Part shown: one piece after another, positions 1-14,600 of the stretch
Numbering within the stretch: the first letter of the stretch is position 1
Layout: each line of letters opens with the position of its first letter
DNA from: Hirudo medicinalis
Taxonomy: Eukaryota > Annelida > Clitellata > Hirudinida > Hirudinidae
Reading direction: 5' to 3'
DNA length: 64,000 nt
NCBI GenBank assembly: GCA_011800805.1
Contig: MPNW01000559.1
Span: 1 to 64,000 of the forward strand
Position numbers and translations under genes: made by a program
The notes under the pieces: model-generated
What the model was told of the DNA's origin: nothing
Database searches by the model: none
Seen by the model: the letters and a program-made list of their open reading frames with translations, nothing else

Positions 1-3000
1 TTTGAAAATCTTAACTGTAAACTTTTTAGAAAAGAACCTACGAAATGAATATCATAAGTTTCTACTTATGACTGTTCCTTAAAATATTCATCGTTGACAT
101 CTGCTTGATGAGAACCCAAAGATATTTTAAAAATTAATTACTTGTTCAATATTTTGTCTGCCATTTTGTTGTCCATTTGTCGATTTTATGCTGAATTACG
201 ATAACATTATTACATAATTTTTTTTAAAATTACCTCCAAAATGTCCTCACATTCTGATTGAATTGTGATTTTTTCAAAAAAAAAATCAAAATTGCCTTTT
301 CGCCATATTTAATTAGTAGTCAATAATAAGTCGACTGCTAGACCACAGTGCTACAATAAGTCCCTTGTAGGACGACCAAAAAGCAAAAATATGGACTACA
401 ACATGTATTTAAATATTAACGACGGATTTTATTATATCGGAGCCAATAATATTTATTAAATAACGATAATTAAAACCAGTTACTGAAATTATGTGTTCGT
501 TATTTAACATTTTTAAGGGAAGGTTAAAACACCCATCCCCCCAGGGTGCGCTATTGGAGGGATGGACCAAGAAATTCATAAATTTAACAAAAAGTCATTT
601 ATTTTATTCCCTTCATGGCCATCCGCAATTTCAAACAAAAAAAATATCTAAAATATATTGAACGCACCAAGCAGGCTTCAAAATTTTCGTTAAACATTTT
701 TCAAAATTTAATATTTTTAATGTTGTAAAGTTCACATAAAACAGAAATAATTGTTAATATTAAACCCTTGTGATGATGACGACGTGAATGGTGGTGATAG
801 TGATGTCAATGATGATGGTAATGGTGATAACAATGATGTCAATGGTGATAGTAAGTGATTTCCATGAGGAATTGGAGATCACATTTCCCGAGAAGTCGTC
901 CATCCTGGTTTTCAGAAGAAATTCTCATAACGATGAATATGATGCTTGCATGACACGCGTAGAATTTTAAAATAATTCACCAAATTATAACTGTTTAATA
1001 TTTGATGATTTGAAAATTAGCGTAAATCGCTCACAATGTATTATTTATCAGCACATTCATTGGTGACAGTGACTTGTAATGAGAAATGTGAAGCATTAAA
1101 AATGCCATAATTAATACAAACTTCTCGATAAACAAAAGAGTAATTGAATCCTGGAATCAAATAAAATGAAGTCGAATCCTTTTCTTGTTGTTTGATTAAA
1201 TTTATTTCAGGAAACAATCACATTTCATCGTGTCAACAACAACTCACCTGTTGACCTTCTGTATTTTTTAACACTAAAAATATTCTTTTGTCCTCGGTGT
1301 ATTTTGTGGTAAATGTTTTTAAATTATGAACTGATTGGTGCAAATTATATTGTCTTGAAATGCGACAAAATAACTTTTAAAAAGTTATGATTTAAGATGT
1401 TTTCTAAAATAAATTCATCAAATGACGTCACTCCCACGACAACCTTCTGCACTTCGAGAACTCTTTTGTTTCAAAATGAAGGAAAATCTAAAATGGATAC
1501 TTTTTTATGACAACCAAAAATTGTGGAAGAATTTCCAAACAGTGTCAGTGGAATGCATTAAAGACTTGATGCAGCATTTAAAAAGTATTTATTCCGGTTT
1601 CCCTCTTAAAATTACAGGAATTTTTAAAATCAATAAAATATTTAATAATAATAATAACTTATTGCTTAATAAATCATTTATTTAATAAATTAATATTGAA
1701 TAACTTAAAAGTTTGAATAACAAAAAGACATTGATTGTACGTTAAATAGCAAGGGCATGTGATATCCTGTCTGAATGGACTTCGGCCGAGCATAAAAACA
1801 GGATCCACTCATGCGGAACGAAGCATGGAAACATGGAAGGGAATAAAATAACATCTTCTCAACTGATCCATGCTGATGTCATTTGGTACATCACCTAATA
1901 ATAGCACCTGTTAATTCTGGATCAGTATTCCTGATATACTTTAGTAGGGTGATGTACTTAAGCACATCAAAGAGATCGTACAGGAATTAGACGAAATATC
2001 AGATTTGATAAAATCAGATCCAATAATGCTTACTTAATATAGGAAACTGTTAATTAATATCAAATAAGGCGTAGTTAATATAATAATGTTAATAACAATA
2101 TTTTTAATCAAACAACCATCAAATGGTTGAACGGGCAACCATTCCAATAAGATTTATTTGCCAAATTTCACAAACAACCACGAAAATACGCGACCAAAAG
2201 AACCCCAATTAAGGACCTCTAACATTCAATTCGAGAGATCACGTGGCCTCCAAGTCGAACGCTATTGGCTGTCAATAATTTATTGGCCAACGTTTTTAGT
2301 CCTTCTTTTTCATTCCTCTTTTTCATTCCTTGTTTTTCATTCCTCCTGGCTAAACGAAGCAATCAATTTCTAGTCCGCAATTCAAAGTTATTGTTGATCA
2401 TATTTCAATGAATTTAGAGAATTAATTGAATTATCAATGAATTGTACTAAAGAATGTCTTTTAGAGTTGAAAAGTTGTGAAATTAAATTATTGAATTATC
2501 AGTGTAGCAACACCATTAAAAATACATTTCAAAAAATGAATATTCACAAAATTTCCAACAATAAATCATCACAGATATTTTAAACATTTTTCTAGTAATT
2601 AATTCAAAAATTTGTCATTGTTATTACAATTGCTATTATTATTGTTGTTGTTGTTGTTGTTGTCATTTGTAAATGTCATTTGTAAATGTCATTTGTAAAT
2701 GTCATTTGTAAATGTCATTTGTAAATGTCATTTGTAAATGTCACCGAGATTATTACGTTCATGTTTAAATTTAACTTCTGACATCACATGTCAACGAATG
2801 TAAGGCAACAAATGAATGAATCCTTGTAAGAGTGTATGGATCAGACAATATAGTTCATAATAAATTATTAAAAATATATGAAATATAGAATTAATGAATA
2901 AATAAATTAGAAAACATAAAATGGCAGGGAACTTTTACGATTGGGAGAAAATGCTTCACAATAAGGTGTGAAGGTATACAATAATTACATTGTATGGCCG

Positions 3001-6000
3001 GTCGTGCAATGATACAAACAATTGCATCATACAAATCATACAATCAACACTCCAGTGACATTGCTATGATGCTACGCGCTTAATAATTGACAATATTTCC
3101 AATAAACTTATAAAACATTTTTTAATTCTGAAAAGAACGTCAAATAATTTAAATTGTGATGAAATAATTTGAAGATAAGCATTAATTGAATGAAAATATT
3201 GTGCCGAGTTTCCAGTGGAAGACAGCGTGCAGTTATTGATCCAATGTCGGTTGTGCTGGATTTCAATTCTACATCAATAAACATTTCAGAAGTTCAGAAA
3301 TTGTTATTTATTTGTAATATCCTGTCATTCACTTTTCAACTAAAGGAGAAAATCATGATTTTGTGATAAATTGATCAATTGAAACTAAGGTAAAATTATT
3401 TGCATATTTGTTATTATTGTTTACCAACTAATATTTAAACCTTATTTTTCATACGAAACAAAGTTTAAAAATAACCCTGGAAAATTCCCAGAATAATGAA
3501 ACAAGATGACGACCAGAACTTTACAATGGGTTGCCTCTGCAGAAATAAACCAAATTATATTAATATTATTATTTTATTTTTTTTTAAACTTCTCTTCGAA
3601 TTTCGAGTAAATGTTGTGATATAATTTTGTTCAACTATTTATTTGTAATGATTTGTCATTTCGACAACTTTTGCACGATTTGTACATTTATTTTGCACTC
3701 ACAGCAACATTAAAAACTTAATTTTTAAAATTTTAATTTTTCGTAATTTTTCTAAAATGACAAAACTAACAAAATACTTCAGAACAATCATAAAAATATA
3801 ATGAATTAATAATAAATATCAAATTTCAAACAATGAAAAATTAAATTTATCAATAATAATAATAATAATAAATAAAATGATGATAAATATTAGTAAAATA
3901 AATTTTGATTGTCCTCAGTGATGCCAGTTGACGCCAAGATCATCGACCGTAACGATGGCGAACTTCTAGACTTGAATTCTCTCCTCACCTGCCTTGACCA
4001 GCAAGCTTTAATATCTCCCCCCTCAAATGAGTGTCATTTTTATTCCTAATTTAAATCTCCCTACAAATTCTTAGTCGGCCTTATTGAGTCACACGCGTCA
4101 CTCGACAAGTCTCGACCAAATATTACGCAGTCACAAGAAGTCACAGTTTGGAGGTAAAGCCAAGCAAATGTAAAATTGTTGCCACAGCACTTCTTCATTG
4201 CATTGAAACATCGTGGGACTCCGATCATTCTGCCACACCCAGCCTCTTTAGATCACTCAAACTGACCTTTCAAATATTTTGAACAAGCAAATGATTTTCT
4301 GCTCCCAAAATACTTTTACATCAGAATTCTTTTATTTTAATATTTGCTATTTCTTTTGTCTGAATCTGAAGGAACATTTATTTTGCTTCAATTTATTTGT
4401 TTTATAAATAGTATTAGCAGCCTGCTAAAATCATTCTGATTTTAAGTTGAAATTAAAAAATCATGATTTGCAAAAAATGAGCTCAAGAGGCTCCTGTAGG
4501 ACATCCATTGTGCTTCAAGAGACGATTTCCTTCATATTTCTTCAAAGAAATGTTTGCGTCAACACGAGTGTCACTGTCATTCAGTTGATGTTGATGTCGT
4601 CATGCAGTTGATGTTGTTGCTGTTGCTGCTATTGTTGCTGTTGTTGATGCTGTCGAGTTTGTCGTCTGCTTGGTAGCCGCCATTCGCCATTGGCTAGCGA
4701 TGTCTATTAATTATTATCCTTGGCGTTGTGAACCAAGATGAATAATACGTCAGTAAAATATTTTTTTAATCAAATAATGTCATCGCATCTCAAGGAGTAA
4801 TTTTAATATTCTCAAGTGCATTTTCCAGTTTTATTTTGTCCTCATTATTATTTTTTATTTTTATCAATTCTGAGATCAGAATTGATTTCTTGTTTTATTA
4901 TTATTATTATTTTCGCAAAAGCTACGAGCGAATTTAAATCATTTACCATAAGTAACATCTCACTGGAGTGTCGATATTAGAATATTTTTCCTTCAAAAAT
5001 ATTCACTCAAGCGTTGATAAGCAATGAAAAACATGGCAAACAGTTTGTTTGCAATCAGATGAAATGGAGAGAATGTCAGAAAATATCGACGTTATTCCTT
5101 ATTACAGCCTAAATCATGCGACATCTAACCTCACATTCCACTAAACTTGCTTCGACAAAAGAGTCTCATCCTGCAATTGAAGCATTTTCATTCAAAGTAA
5201 TCCAAGAACTTTCGTTCAATGGAAACTCAAAAAACGTCTTTCTTTGGTCTTCCTTCCAAAGTTGTTTTGAAAGCAACATCCTTGTGAAGTGGATGAATTG
5301 ATATAAACTTGCAAGGTACATCGCATCTTTTGAAATACTTTCATGCGCGTCATGTTCATCATGCTTGCCTTAACATTGTGGCTCCTGTTAGATTTATTCC
5401 TGTCTTAGGATTTCTTCAAAATGGTTGAGAAACATAACTACTCAGCCACTCACAGATTTAATAAACGAATCAGAAAATTTCGAGAAACTTTTCATAATTT
5501 TTCATGCTAGTTCGATTTAAATAAAAACTCAATTGGTAAAATATAAAATACAATCTCATTGGTAACTTATTCAATTAACATTCAAAATGATGGAACTTTC
5601 ACACAAATTTAAGACATTTTAAAGTATTTATTTCAAGTTTTTTGTGCAGATGTTTGTGAAAGTTGTTTGCGAAAGTCGCATTTGATTGAAAAATAACAAA
5701 TTTTGGGGAATTCAATGCATTTCAACCATTTCATGTGCTTCAATTGAAATGTATTCTTTGTTAGAAGATAATGTTGCTTCATTTGCAACCACAAATCAGC
5801 AAAACGTTCGCCCGACATTTAAATTGCTTTTCTGTCGACATTAAACTTTCTTGTGTTTCAATCGTAATTAATCATTAAGTCAAATATTCGCTGAAAATTA
5901 GGAAATGTAAACAATATGGAATTAATTTGGAAGCATTTCTTAACTCGAAAATAATAATTTGGTTGCATTTGATTCAACAACTTTCAATCATTTGCGATGA

Positions 6001-6921
6001 TTTGAAAAGTAAAGAATAAAATTCATTTTATATGCTTGAATGCTTTTTTTGAAGCTTTAAAAAATTACTAATCCATGCCGATGATGTTGATGATGATGAC
6101 GACGACGATGATGATGATAATGATATTGTTATAACTCTGGCGCATAATTAAATTAATTAATTAAATAATTAAGGAGTAATTAAATTTATATTTTCACATT
6201 TAATCGTCATATTTATAATCTTCTGAAACGGATCTCTGCACAAGAACTAAATTAAGTTTACAGCATCAGGCAAGATTCCAAACTCACACACCAGTTTCTA
6301 CAAATCTTACAGTTCCATACAAATTCTCAACTCGATTATTCAGTTCTATTAACTGAATAAATTTACCAGAAAACCTCCCAAATTTACGGACCACGGTTTA
6401 TTTCAATATCATCTAAAATTGTGCATTTGTTCGAGTTCCGTTAAATTACAGAACAGAAATAAACCGACATTTTCCAAGTCAAAAAATTGGTTTAATATTT
6501 GCAACTACTCAATATTCATTATTTATTTTAAATTGATTTACATTTCTTAGAAACAAGTCTCATAAAATGAGACAAATAACAGCTTAAGGTTAACAATTCC
6601 AGTTCAGTGACCTTGGAATATAACTTGGAATGTTTTGCAGGAGTTGCTTCATCACGCTTCGTTGAACATGAACCACCTCAAGCCTGAACTGATAAGACCT
6701 CATAAATAATTCCTTCGATGGATGTCTTCCCTGTGTTGTGACGAATGAATGAGAACTAATTATGTTTACTTGCGTTCAAAAATTCTAAACATTACAAACA
6801 TCGTGCAAGCCGCTGAAACATTATTTTAGTATTTTTATTCAGATTAAGTCATTTTAGTGAACAAAAGCAGGAAAACTCGAAATGCAATTTTAACTGTTCT
6901 CAACGAAAGTATTGAAATAAC
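1..6921. other. Gene-poor AT-rich stretch
   Basis: No gene could be supported here. The DNA is AT-rich with poly-A/T runs and short ATT or GAT repeats (around 770-860, 3860-3890, 4610-4680, 6080-6120). The missing N-terminal exons of the GABA-B-like receptor that starts at 8698 should lie here or further upstream, but I could not recognise them. Two short open segments look slightly protein-like and GC-richer than their surroundings (about 3190-3305 and 3918-4050, both read on +), yet neither has a recognisable family or convincing splice sites. They are mentioned only so that they can be tested against transcripts. Confidence 0.5.
2661..2742. repeat. 13-bp tandem repeat
   Basis: About six to seven head-to-tail copies of a 13-bp unit (GTCATTTGTAAAT) follow a short GTT run. 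Copies are nearly identical, so the array is young or is kept homogeneous by slippage. Confidence 0.9.
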
Positions 6922-7100
6922 TCGGGGGTCCGCAAATTGGTAAGTCAACTGTTAAGTTTGTTGCGCAAGTGTTCAGTTCATTGAATCTGTTGAGTAACCG
7001 AGTCGAGTATCTGAGATTCTGGATCGTACGTACGGACTGTCTTCGCTACTGTTGTAAGCCACTGACCACTTAAAGATCAAAAAATATTGAACANATTATT
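6922..7100. repeat. Dispersed repeat copy A, next to a LINE relic
   Basis: This stretch is clearly homologous, in the same orientation, to 55362-55566. Shared words include GGTAAGT, the GAGTCGAGTATCTG block, a GGATCGT..GACTGTC block and a final TTATTTTATT. Here it lies immediately 3' (on the - strand) of the LINE fragments at 7141-7985, so it may be that element's 3' untranslated region; that is inference. A single N at 7094 interrupts the copy. Confidence 0.7.
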
Positions 7101-7140
7101 TTATTAATGATATAATAATAACATTTAACAATTATTATTA

Positions 7141-7985
7141 TTATGGAATTTTCACATTATTCCTCTCGGCTTTCCAGCCGGTGAAGGATGAATCCGGAGC
7201 AATATCAGTACTCTTAGTGATTGATCCAAGCACTTGCCGTAAAATATGGGCAGTGCCCAACAAGAAGACTTTTTGAATCTCCAAAACATTAGGACGTCCT
7301 GGTGTCAAATCCACTCCCTTCGCGAAGTCTTTTCTCAACGTTTCACAGGTGTTTGAGTTGTTGACAAAAGCAAATATTTATTCTTTATTGCTTTGCTTCC
7401 TTCAGGAGAGAATATTTTGTCTTCCAAGCCTCATGCATTTTTCAAGCCTGCAAAACCTGTCTTTGCCCTGCTCAACATAATCACTCAAATTGACCACGGA
7501 ACAGTTGTAAGCAGACATCACCTGAACAAGTCCCCTACCTCCGTTGCACCTCTTAATGTACAGCCGACTAACATCTCCTTTCAGATGACGAAGCCCATGC
7601 ATTGTGAGAAGCTTCCGAGTTTTCCGATCCATTTTCTCAATTTCAGACTTCCTCCATTCGCCAAAGTCCAGGAATGAGGCACAATGTCAAAAGCTTTCTT
7701 GTAATCAATCCATGCCACGGCCAGATTCCTCTTCATTCTGCAGGCAGTGCTTACAACCATCTTGTTGATAAGCAGTTGATCCTTACAGCCTCTTTGACCC
7801 TCTTCGACAACTTTTTTATGGGTAAAATGTTGTTTTTATCTAAGTGAATGTAAAGTCGGTTTGATATTGCAGCGGTTAATATTTTGTATAAAGCAGGCAG
7901 ACAATTTATTGAGCGGTAATTTTTTGGAACGTTTTTGAGAGGAGGAATGTGAGACCAGAAGTTCCATATTTTCAGGGTTTTCACT
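7141..7985 (-). mobile_element. Decayed non-LTR retrotransposon (R2-superclade-like RT)
   Basis: Broken reverse-transcriptase frames are read on the - strand. From the 5' end (7985) there is a typical RT segment with the words KNYRSINCL and a later DYKKAFD, the motif that carries a catalytic Asp. The frame then jumps to a C-terminal block with KMDRKTRKLL and GGRGL, and finally to a tail with RPNVLEIQK near 7250. The RT core between DYKKAFD and KMDRKTRK is missing, so the copy is internally deleted as well as frameshifted. These signatures are shared by LINEs of the R2/NeSL/HERO/R4 kind, which carry a restriction-like endonuclease; the clade assignment is from memory of those motifs, not from a tree. 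It cannot be autonomous. Confidence 0.75.
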
Positions 7986-8024
7986 AATTCATTAAAGGCT
8001 ATGGTTCATGAAGAGAAAAAATGT

Positions 8025-8140
8025 TTGTTATTATTATTATTATTTATTAATATTATTATTATGGTTGTTATTATTATTATTATTGTTGTTGTTGTTGTTG
8101 TTGTTGTTGATATTAGTAATATTATTTGTGTTGTTGTTGT
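8025..8140. repeat. ATT/GTT trinucleotide microsatellite
   Basis: Runs of ATT followed by GTT interrupted by a few substitutions. The leucine- or asparagine-rich open frames across it are repeat artefacts. Confidence 0.9.
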
Positions 8141-8697
8141 TGCTGTATTCGGAAAGGCTAGAAAATTCCGTTGGAGATCTGCACTCGAACTTCAATTGAT
8201 GTTGCTTTTGGGATTTCAATCGAATTATGAGGATGCAAAACACACTCCTGACGATGACTTTGTTTTACGTGAAGTTCTCAAAACACATTCATAACATCAT
8301 GTTATTATTACGTCATTATATTATGTTATTTCGTTATTATTATATTACATCATGTTATTACCACAATAACAGCATTATAATGTCACAGCATGTGTATTAA
8401 TGCCCGCCAGTGAAAGGCAGCTTCAACTTGACTCGCCATAATTAATTAATAATAACTTCTATGAATTAATAAATAATTAAAATAATAAGTAATTAAATTA
8501 TTAAAAAATATTTAACTTATTATTAACAATTAATTGGTTAGAAATAATGAAAGAAAATAATAATAAATAACTAACAACAAGTGAATATTTTAGTTGCTAA
8601 TATTATTAACTATATCTTCTAAACTATTTTAATATAATTTTAAACTAATTAGTCAATATCGTTATAAACAGTTCAATTATTCTTTCCTATTTAAAAG

Positions 8698-11600
8698 CTC
8701 TCTTATTCGAGTGCAAGTCCCGCTCTTTCGAACAAAAAAATCTACAAGAAGTTTCTGCGCGTCTTCCCGCCTGAAACCTCATTTAATTCTGCTAAATTCG
8801 ACCTCCTCTCATCGTTCAATTGGAAAAAAGTTGGAACCCTCCATCAATCCGTTGAACTCTTTTCCATGGTGGGCTTCAAATTTTACATATTTCCAAGTAA
8901 TTAAATTAAATTCTTTAAAAATAAAATTTGTTACGAATTCTTGTTCTCAATAAATAGGTATTTATTTCGTTTAAATGAATTATTCTTTTGGGAAATTGCT
9001 TGCAAAAGTGAAAAAATAACAGTTTGCGACAATTTGTTTGCTTCCGACAAAAAAACGAGAGAAATTAGTACAGGTCCGAAGTGACTTTTGAAGAAGGTTT
9101 GAAGAAAGAATTTCTTTTTAAAAATTAGCAAAAGTGTTTGGCATTTAAGTAACAAGCAATTAAGCAAATGTCGGTGCACTTATTGGATTGAATGATGTGG
9201 CTGTCATCATTTATTCAGACCACGTTGGATTTTGTGGGCAGAGCTGCAGCGATGGGGATTCAAATCACGACTTCAGAATCCTTTGTCAACGATCCAAAAC
9301 AGCAAGTGAGGAACCTCAAAGTAAGTCCAAACATTTTCTCATTCATATTTAAACTTGTAAACAAAAGAAATTTAAACATTCTTAAATTCATGTTTTTAAT
9401 TTGCTCCACTTTCCCGGAAACGTTTAAATATTTATGAAATTCGAGTAAATATTTTAAAATCATTATTATTTTAAAGTTAATATTACATAAATATTTTTTA
9501 AAATCGTCAGAAACAAGGAGTGAGAATTGTGGTTGGAAATTTTTACGAGAACTTTGCAAGGGTCATCTTCTGCGAAGCTTACAAGGAGAAGATGTACGGA
9601 GCCAAGTATGCTTGGATAATAACAGGTGCGCACGTGTGGATGGACAATTAAGGTGTATTTGCATGGAAGCGTTAAAATACAGGTATGTTTCTGGAATGGA
9701 ACATCACGTATGCAAGGAAGAATGGAATCCATTGAAAGGTCACGCAACTCGATCACACCTCAGCCTCTGATGATTCACAAATGCCTCCACCATTTTCATT
9801 AGATGCATCGCTCCAAGCACGTGCTGATGATGCAATTTCTCGTCTGATATTTTCCCGCGCCAATCCTTATTTACAGCATTCAGCTGAGCATTTTCTAAGA
9901 ACAGGAAGGGCACTTCCGCTTAGACTTTCATTTCGTTTATAAGTGAATGTTTAATTCTCTTGCAAGGAATATTGATTAACTCATTCATTAATGATTAGTA
10001 TTATTATTACTAATATTATTCACCTAATTCCTTAATTATTATCTATTAATCAGCTATTAAAAATCACAATTAGTATTAATATTATTCGTTTTATTTCTTA
10101 ATTATTATTACAAATATTAATTCATTGGTTCTTTCAATTTCAAAGTTTCATAAAATCACTTCAAGTGATTCCATCGAAAGACATTTTTTAAATTAAACCA
10201 TTAAACTTCTGAAATTGTACAAATTAATATTAAATTAAAATTAAATTGTTTGCATTTGCAATTGAATGTATGAAATCCTCATTTCTTCATCCTTCTTTTA
10301 GGCTTCTTTAGTCCCGAATGGTGGAAGAACACAAGCAGCGGTCCTGGCCACGATTGTTCAGTCGGACAACTCGAAGAGGCAATCAGAGGTTACTTCACCG
10401 CTGACGCTCTGCCCTTCAGCCACTCCAACACCACAGGCATATCGGGCAAAGTTGGTGTCAATGTTACTGCTAATGTGATCCGAACATTGCAATCGGTCTG
10501 ACATAAATGGCATTATTAACTCTGCTTTTATAATTCTATTTACCTGCAAACATAAATTGGTGACTCAAACATTTTGATTTAAAGAACGTTCCACCACTGC
10601 AGAGTTACCACCAGTTCCACGACGAGTACAAGAGGCGGACAAAAGGCAGAGACCTGACGGCGCAACAGGAAGCTCCTTACGGCTACGACAGTGTTTGGAC
10701 AGTGGCAGCCATCTTCAACAAAAGCCTAGAAATTATGAAACAACGAGGTGAATTTAAAAATAATTTAAACTCAATATCAGCTGAACTTCGTCCTCGGGGA
10801 TTTCAACTTCTTCCCTTTTGAACTCACGACCGATTAAATGCCGCTCTATCATTTTGCAGGCGAGAAGTCTTTCAACTTTCATTAGATAAGCCATTAGGTA
10901 AGTCGATAATGAAAGAAACAACAAGAATTAAATGAGGAAAGGGAACGTTGTGAGGGCGTCGAAGGAGGACATAATTCAAGTCCTTTGAAGGCAACTCTCC
11001 GAAGAAATAGCAGATTTATATCGGATTCACCAGACAATTATTGCTTGGTTCTTTCGTTGTTATTTTCTCCATCGTCATTTAATCATCGTCGTCGTCGTCA
11101 TCATCATGATCATCATCGTCATCATCATTGCATCGATTCCATCTGCCTCGCATCATGCATCCATGCATNAGTTTTCCAGTTCTTTGAAGTTCCAAGGAGT
11201 TTCAGTCAGTTTTGAATTCTTGGAGATTGAACGAGAATGATTTCTGATTGAAGATTGATTCGTGGCTTTTTAATCTGTTTTAAATGTGCTGAAAAAATGA
11301 AACACAAAATACTTTAAATGAAAATGAAACGCTTTATAGCATGAATGGAGCGTTTTAATTGATTTGCAGGGACTAGTGATGTTCGATTCGAAGGGGGACA
11401 GGCAGGGATTGAGTCAAATTGAACAACTGCAAAATGGAAAAGAAGTTCAAGTGGGCATCTACGATCCATCCCTCTCGTCGGAAAATAAAATCATTTGGCA
11501 TCACGATAAAAACATCGCTTGGCAAGGTTTCGTCATTTTTTTAAATTGAACTTTTTTTTAATTTCCGATGTTTCAAGAGGATTCATCGGAAATTTATGAA

Positions 11601-14600
11601 AGATTAATCAAATAATTTTTAAAATTGAATTTTGGAAAACATTGTTTAAGCCTTAAACTTTAAGAGATAACAATAACTTTCAATATCCTGTCGATTCATA
11701 GCTATTATTTCACAAAAATATGAATAATTTAATGTAATATAATGTTTATTCATTTATGGTTTTTCTAGAAAAATTAATTTTATTACTCATTGTTACGTCG
11801 ACCATAAAGTTTCCAATGATGAAACACAAATCTTAATGCTGATTTTATTATTTCCGTGTGAAGTTCATCTAATGCCACTGATTCGAAATGATGACCACAC
11901 ATTTTTATTTTCTGTTGGATCTTCGTGATAAACTCAACAGCAGCAGGACTCAACTTCATTTCTACAACTGTTTGATGCAAGACAACGACAATTACCAACT
12001 CAAACGTACCACGGGATCCGAGAGCTTTGAAAACAGCCCCTTTGTAAAATACCAGTACAATCCATCCCTGTACTGTACACACAGAGCTGTATACACTGTA
12101 CTGTACACAGAGTGTTATACACTGTACTGCACGTCACAACATTTTACTTTGATTTTTTAATAATATTTTAATTGATGAAATTCAAACATTATGTTTTATT
12201 TTGTTTTGTTTTCTTTCTAAAGATTACTCATGACGTTCTTCATGAATCAGCCTTTGAAGAAAATTCCAAACTGAAAATGAAAATTATAAAAACATGTCCA
12301 CATTTCTGTATTGTTATTCATTTATTAATGTAATATTTAATTTATATTATAAATAATAATATAATATATATAATAATGTAATATTATATTATTAATATTA
12401 TCATAATATAATATAATATTTATTCCTCTGCGGAAAGCGATCGTTGTAAATTCTCCGTTGAACACGAGATCCTCCCAGGACTTCCAAATAAACTGGACAA
12501 ACAAATGGCCGAACATGTTGGGAAAAAATCCTTGAGTCATTTTTATGTCTAAACTTATTTATCGTCCTTTGAAAGCGATTCCTGCGCGCCACATAAATTA
12601 TCGGGACTTTTAAGAACGGTTATTCGAGACACGTTCCTCTGAGATTAGCGGAAGCCGTCAACGTCGTGGGAGGGCAGAATGTGATAAGAGTCAAACATTG
12701 TCCACCTAACAAGTCCTTGTTTCCTGTCGATTGATGGCTTCAATTTTATCGATGACAGGCGGGGTTCCCCCTCCAGACTCAATCATCGAGAAGGTCACCA
12801 CGAAGGTCATCAGTCTCGGACTCTTCGTTTTGGTTACAGTTTTGGCTTCCCTGGGCATCGTCTTATCGTGTTGTTTCTTCTTCTTCAACATCAAGTACAA
12901 GCGCAACAAGTTGGTCACTTCAAGCGGTTGATCGGTCTGAAAATCTTCCGATGACCAATCACATTTTAATAAACAATCAATCACTTCAGTCAATCAAGAC
13001 CGCAATTAATGGCTTTCGATTTGTTTCGTCGAACATGTCTGAGGTGATTGATTGTAATAGTTTATAATTTTCAAGCATTTCCAAGTAACGATCTGAATAA
13101 CTTACGCATCGATTTCAAAGATAATTTTCATCCTACACCGAGTCTCCAATTCAATTGGTTTAATCATCGCAGGCTAAATTTACTGAAGAAATCTATAGAT
13201 AAAATAATATTTAATTACTTTAATGAAATTGTAATTTCTGCATGAAATAACAGATACATAAAAATGTCGAGTCCAAACATGAACAATGTCATCCTGTTGG
13301 GGGCTGTGGTCTCCTACACCTCCATGATCTTCGCAGGAGTCGACAGCAACCTTGCCTCGCGTGGAATTCAACTCCTTGCATGCCAAGTACTTCCCATTGT
13401 CTTCAGAATTTTCATTTCATAGTTAAAGGCTGTATGTGAAAATTAAAACCATTTCGTGCGATGGTATTTATTTAAAAATTTCATTTCTTCTGGCTCATCG
13501 AAAGTTGAAAGAATCAAATTCATTTGTGGAGATTTCCAACAATTCCAATAATCGACTGCCGATATTAAGTAACAACAAAATTAAATTAAAAACTTATTCT
13601 TATTTTCGTGGCTATTATTAATGGAAGGTGTTTTTAATGTCTGAGGAAAATAACGCTGCAGACATCAATTCAGGAAGATATGGAAGTTCGGGATTTCTTG
13701 TTATTGTGGTCTACGAGTTTCCAGGCACGCAACATTAAATGAAGAAAGATGACCAATCATGCAGAACATTCGCTAACTTTCATTTATGTTCTCGCATGAA
13801 ATTCCACATTATCATTGTTGATGTTGTTGTCATCGTTATTGTTGTTATTATTATTGCTGTTGCTATGTTGTTATTTATAAAAGAACTAAGAGCCTAATAA
13901 TATTCTATAATCCGAAGGATAATATTCATCCTTAACATCATGGACACTTTGTTTGTGGGAAAAAATGAACTTATTGCAATAAAGATTTGGCAGTGAACTT
14001 AAATATTTCGCGAAAACTCTAGTTGACTTTAATGTGACGCAAGATATAAGAACACAAATTACAAACGTAAACCTTAAAAATATACTTTTTATTAAAATGG
14101 AAAATCAAGAAAATATGGCATTTGAACGCGAAAAACTGATTTTACTCCTCTCGCTTGACTGACAAATCCTGTCCTGTCAAAGAATGAATGTTTGCTATTG
14201 GAAGCAATCCAGTGTGAATTACGGGTGTCTTAATAAATTTTGTTTTCAGCTCTTCCACTGGACGTTGGCTCTCGGATTTTCCTTGGCTTTCGGTGCCATG
14301 TTCAGCAAAACCTGGAGGGTCCATAAGATTTTCACGAACAAAAAGATCCAAAAAATGGTCATTTTATTTTTAGCTTTAAGTTCGATCACGTGTTGAACCA
14401 TCCACTTTGCCTTCAGGTGATTAAAGACTACCAATTACTAGGTATCGTCTGCATTTTGGTGATGGTCGATGTCGTGGTGCTGGTCGTTTGGAAAGTGTTT
14501 GATCCACTTTACGTGACAACTCTCATGAGACCCATGGAGTACATGGTGAGTGCTCAAAGTTTGAGTAAATTTTATTTACAAAATTCGGTTTGAAAAGACT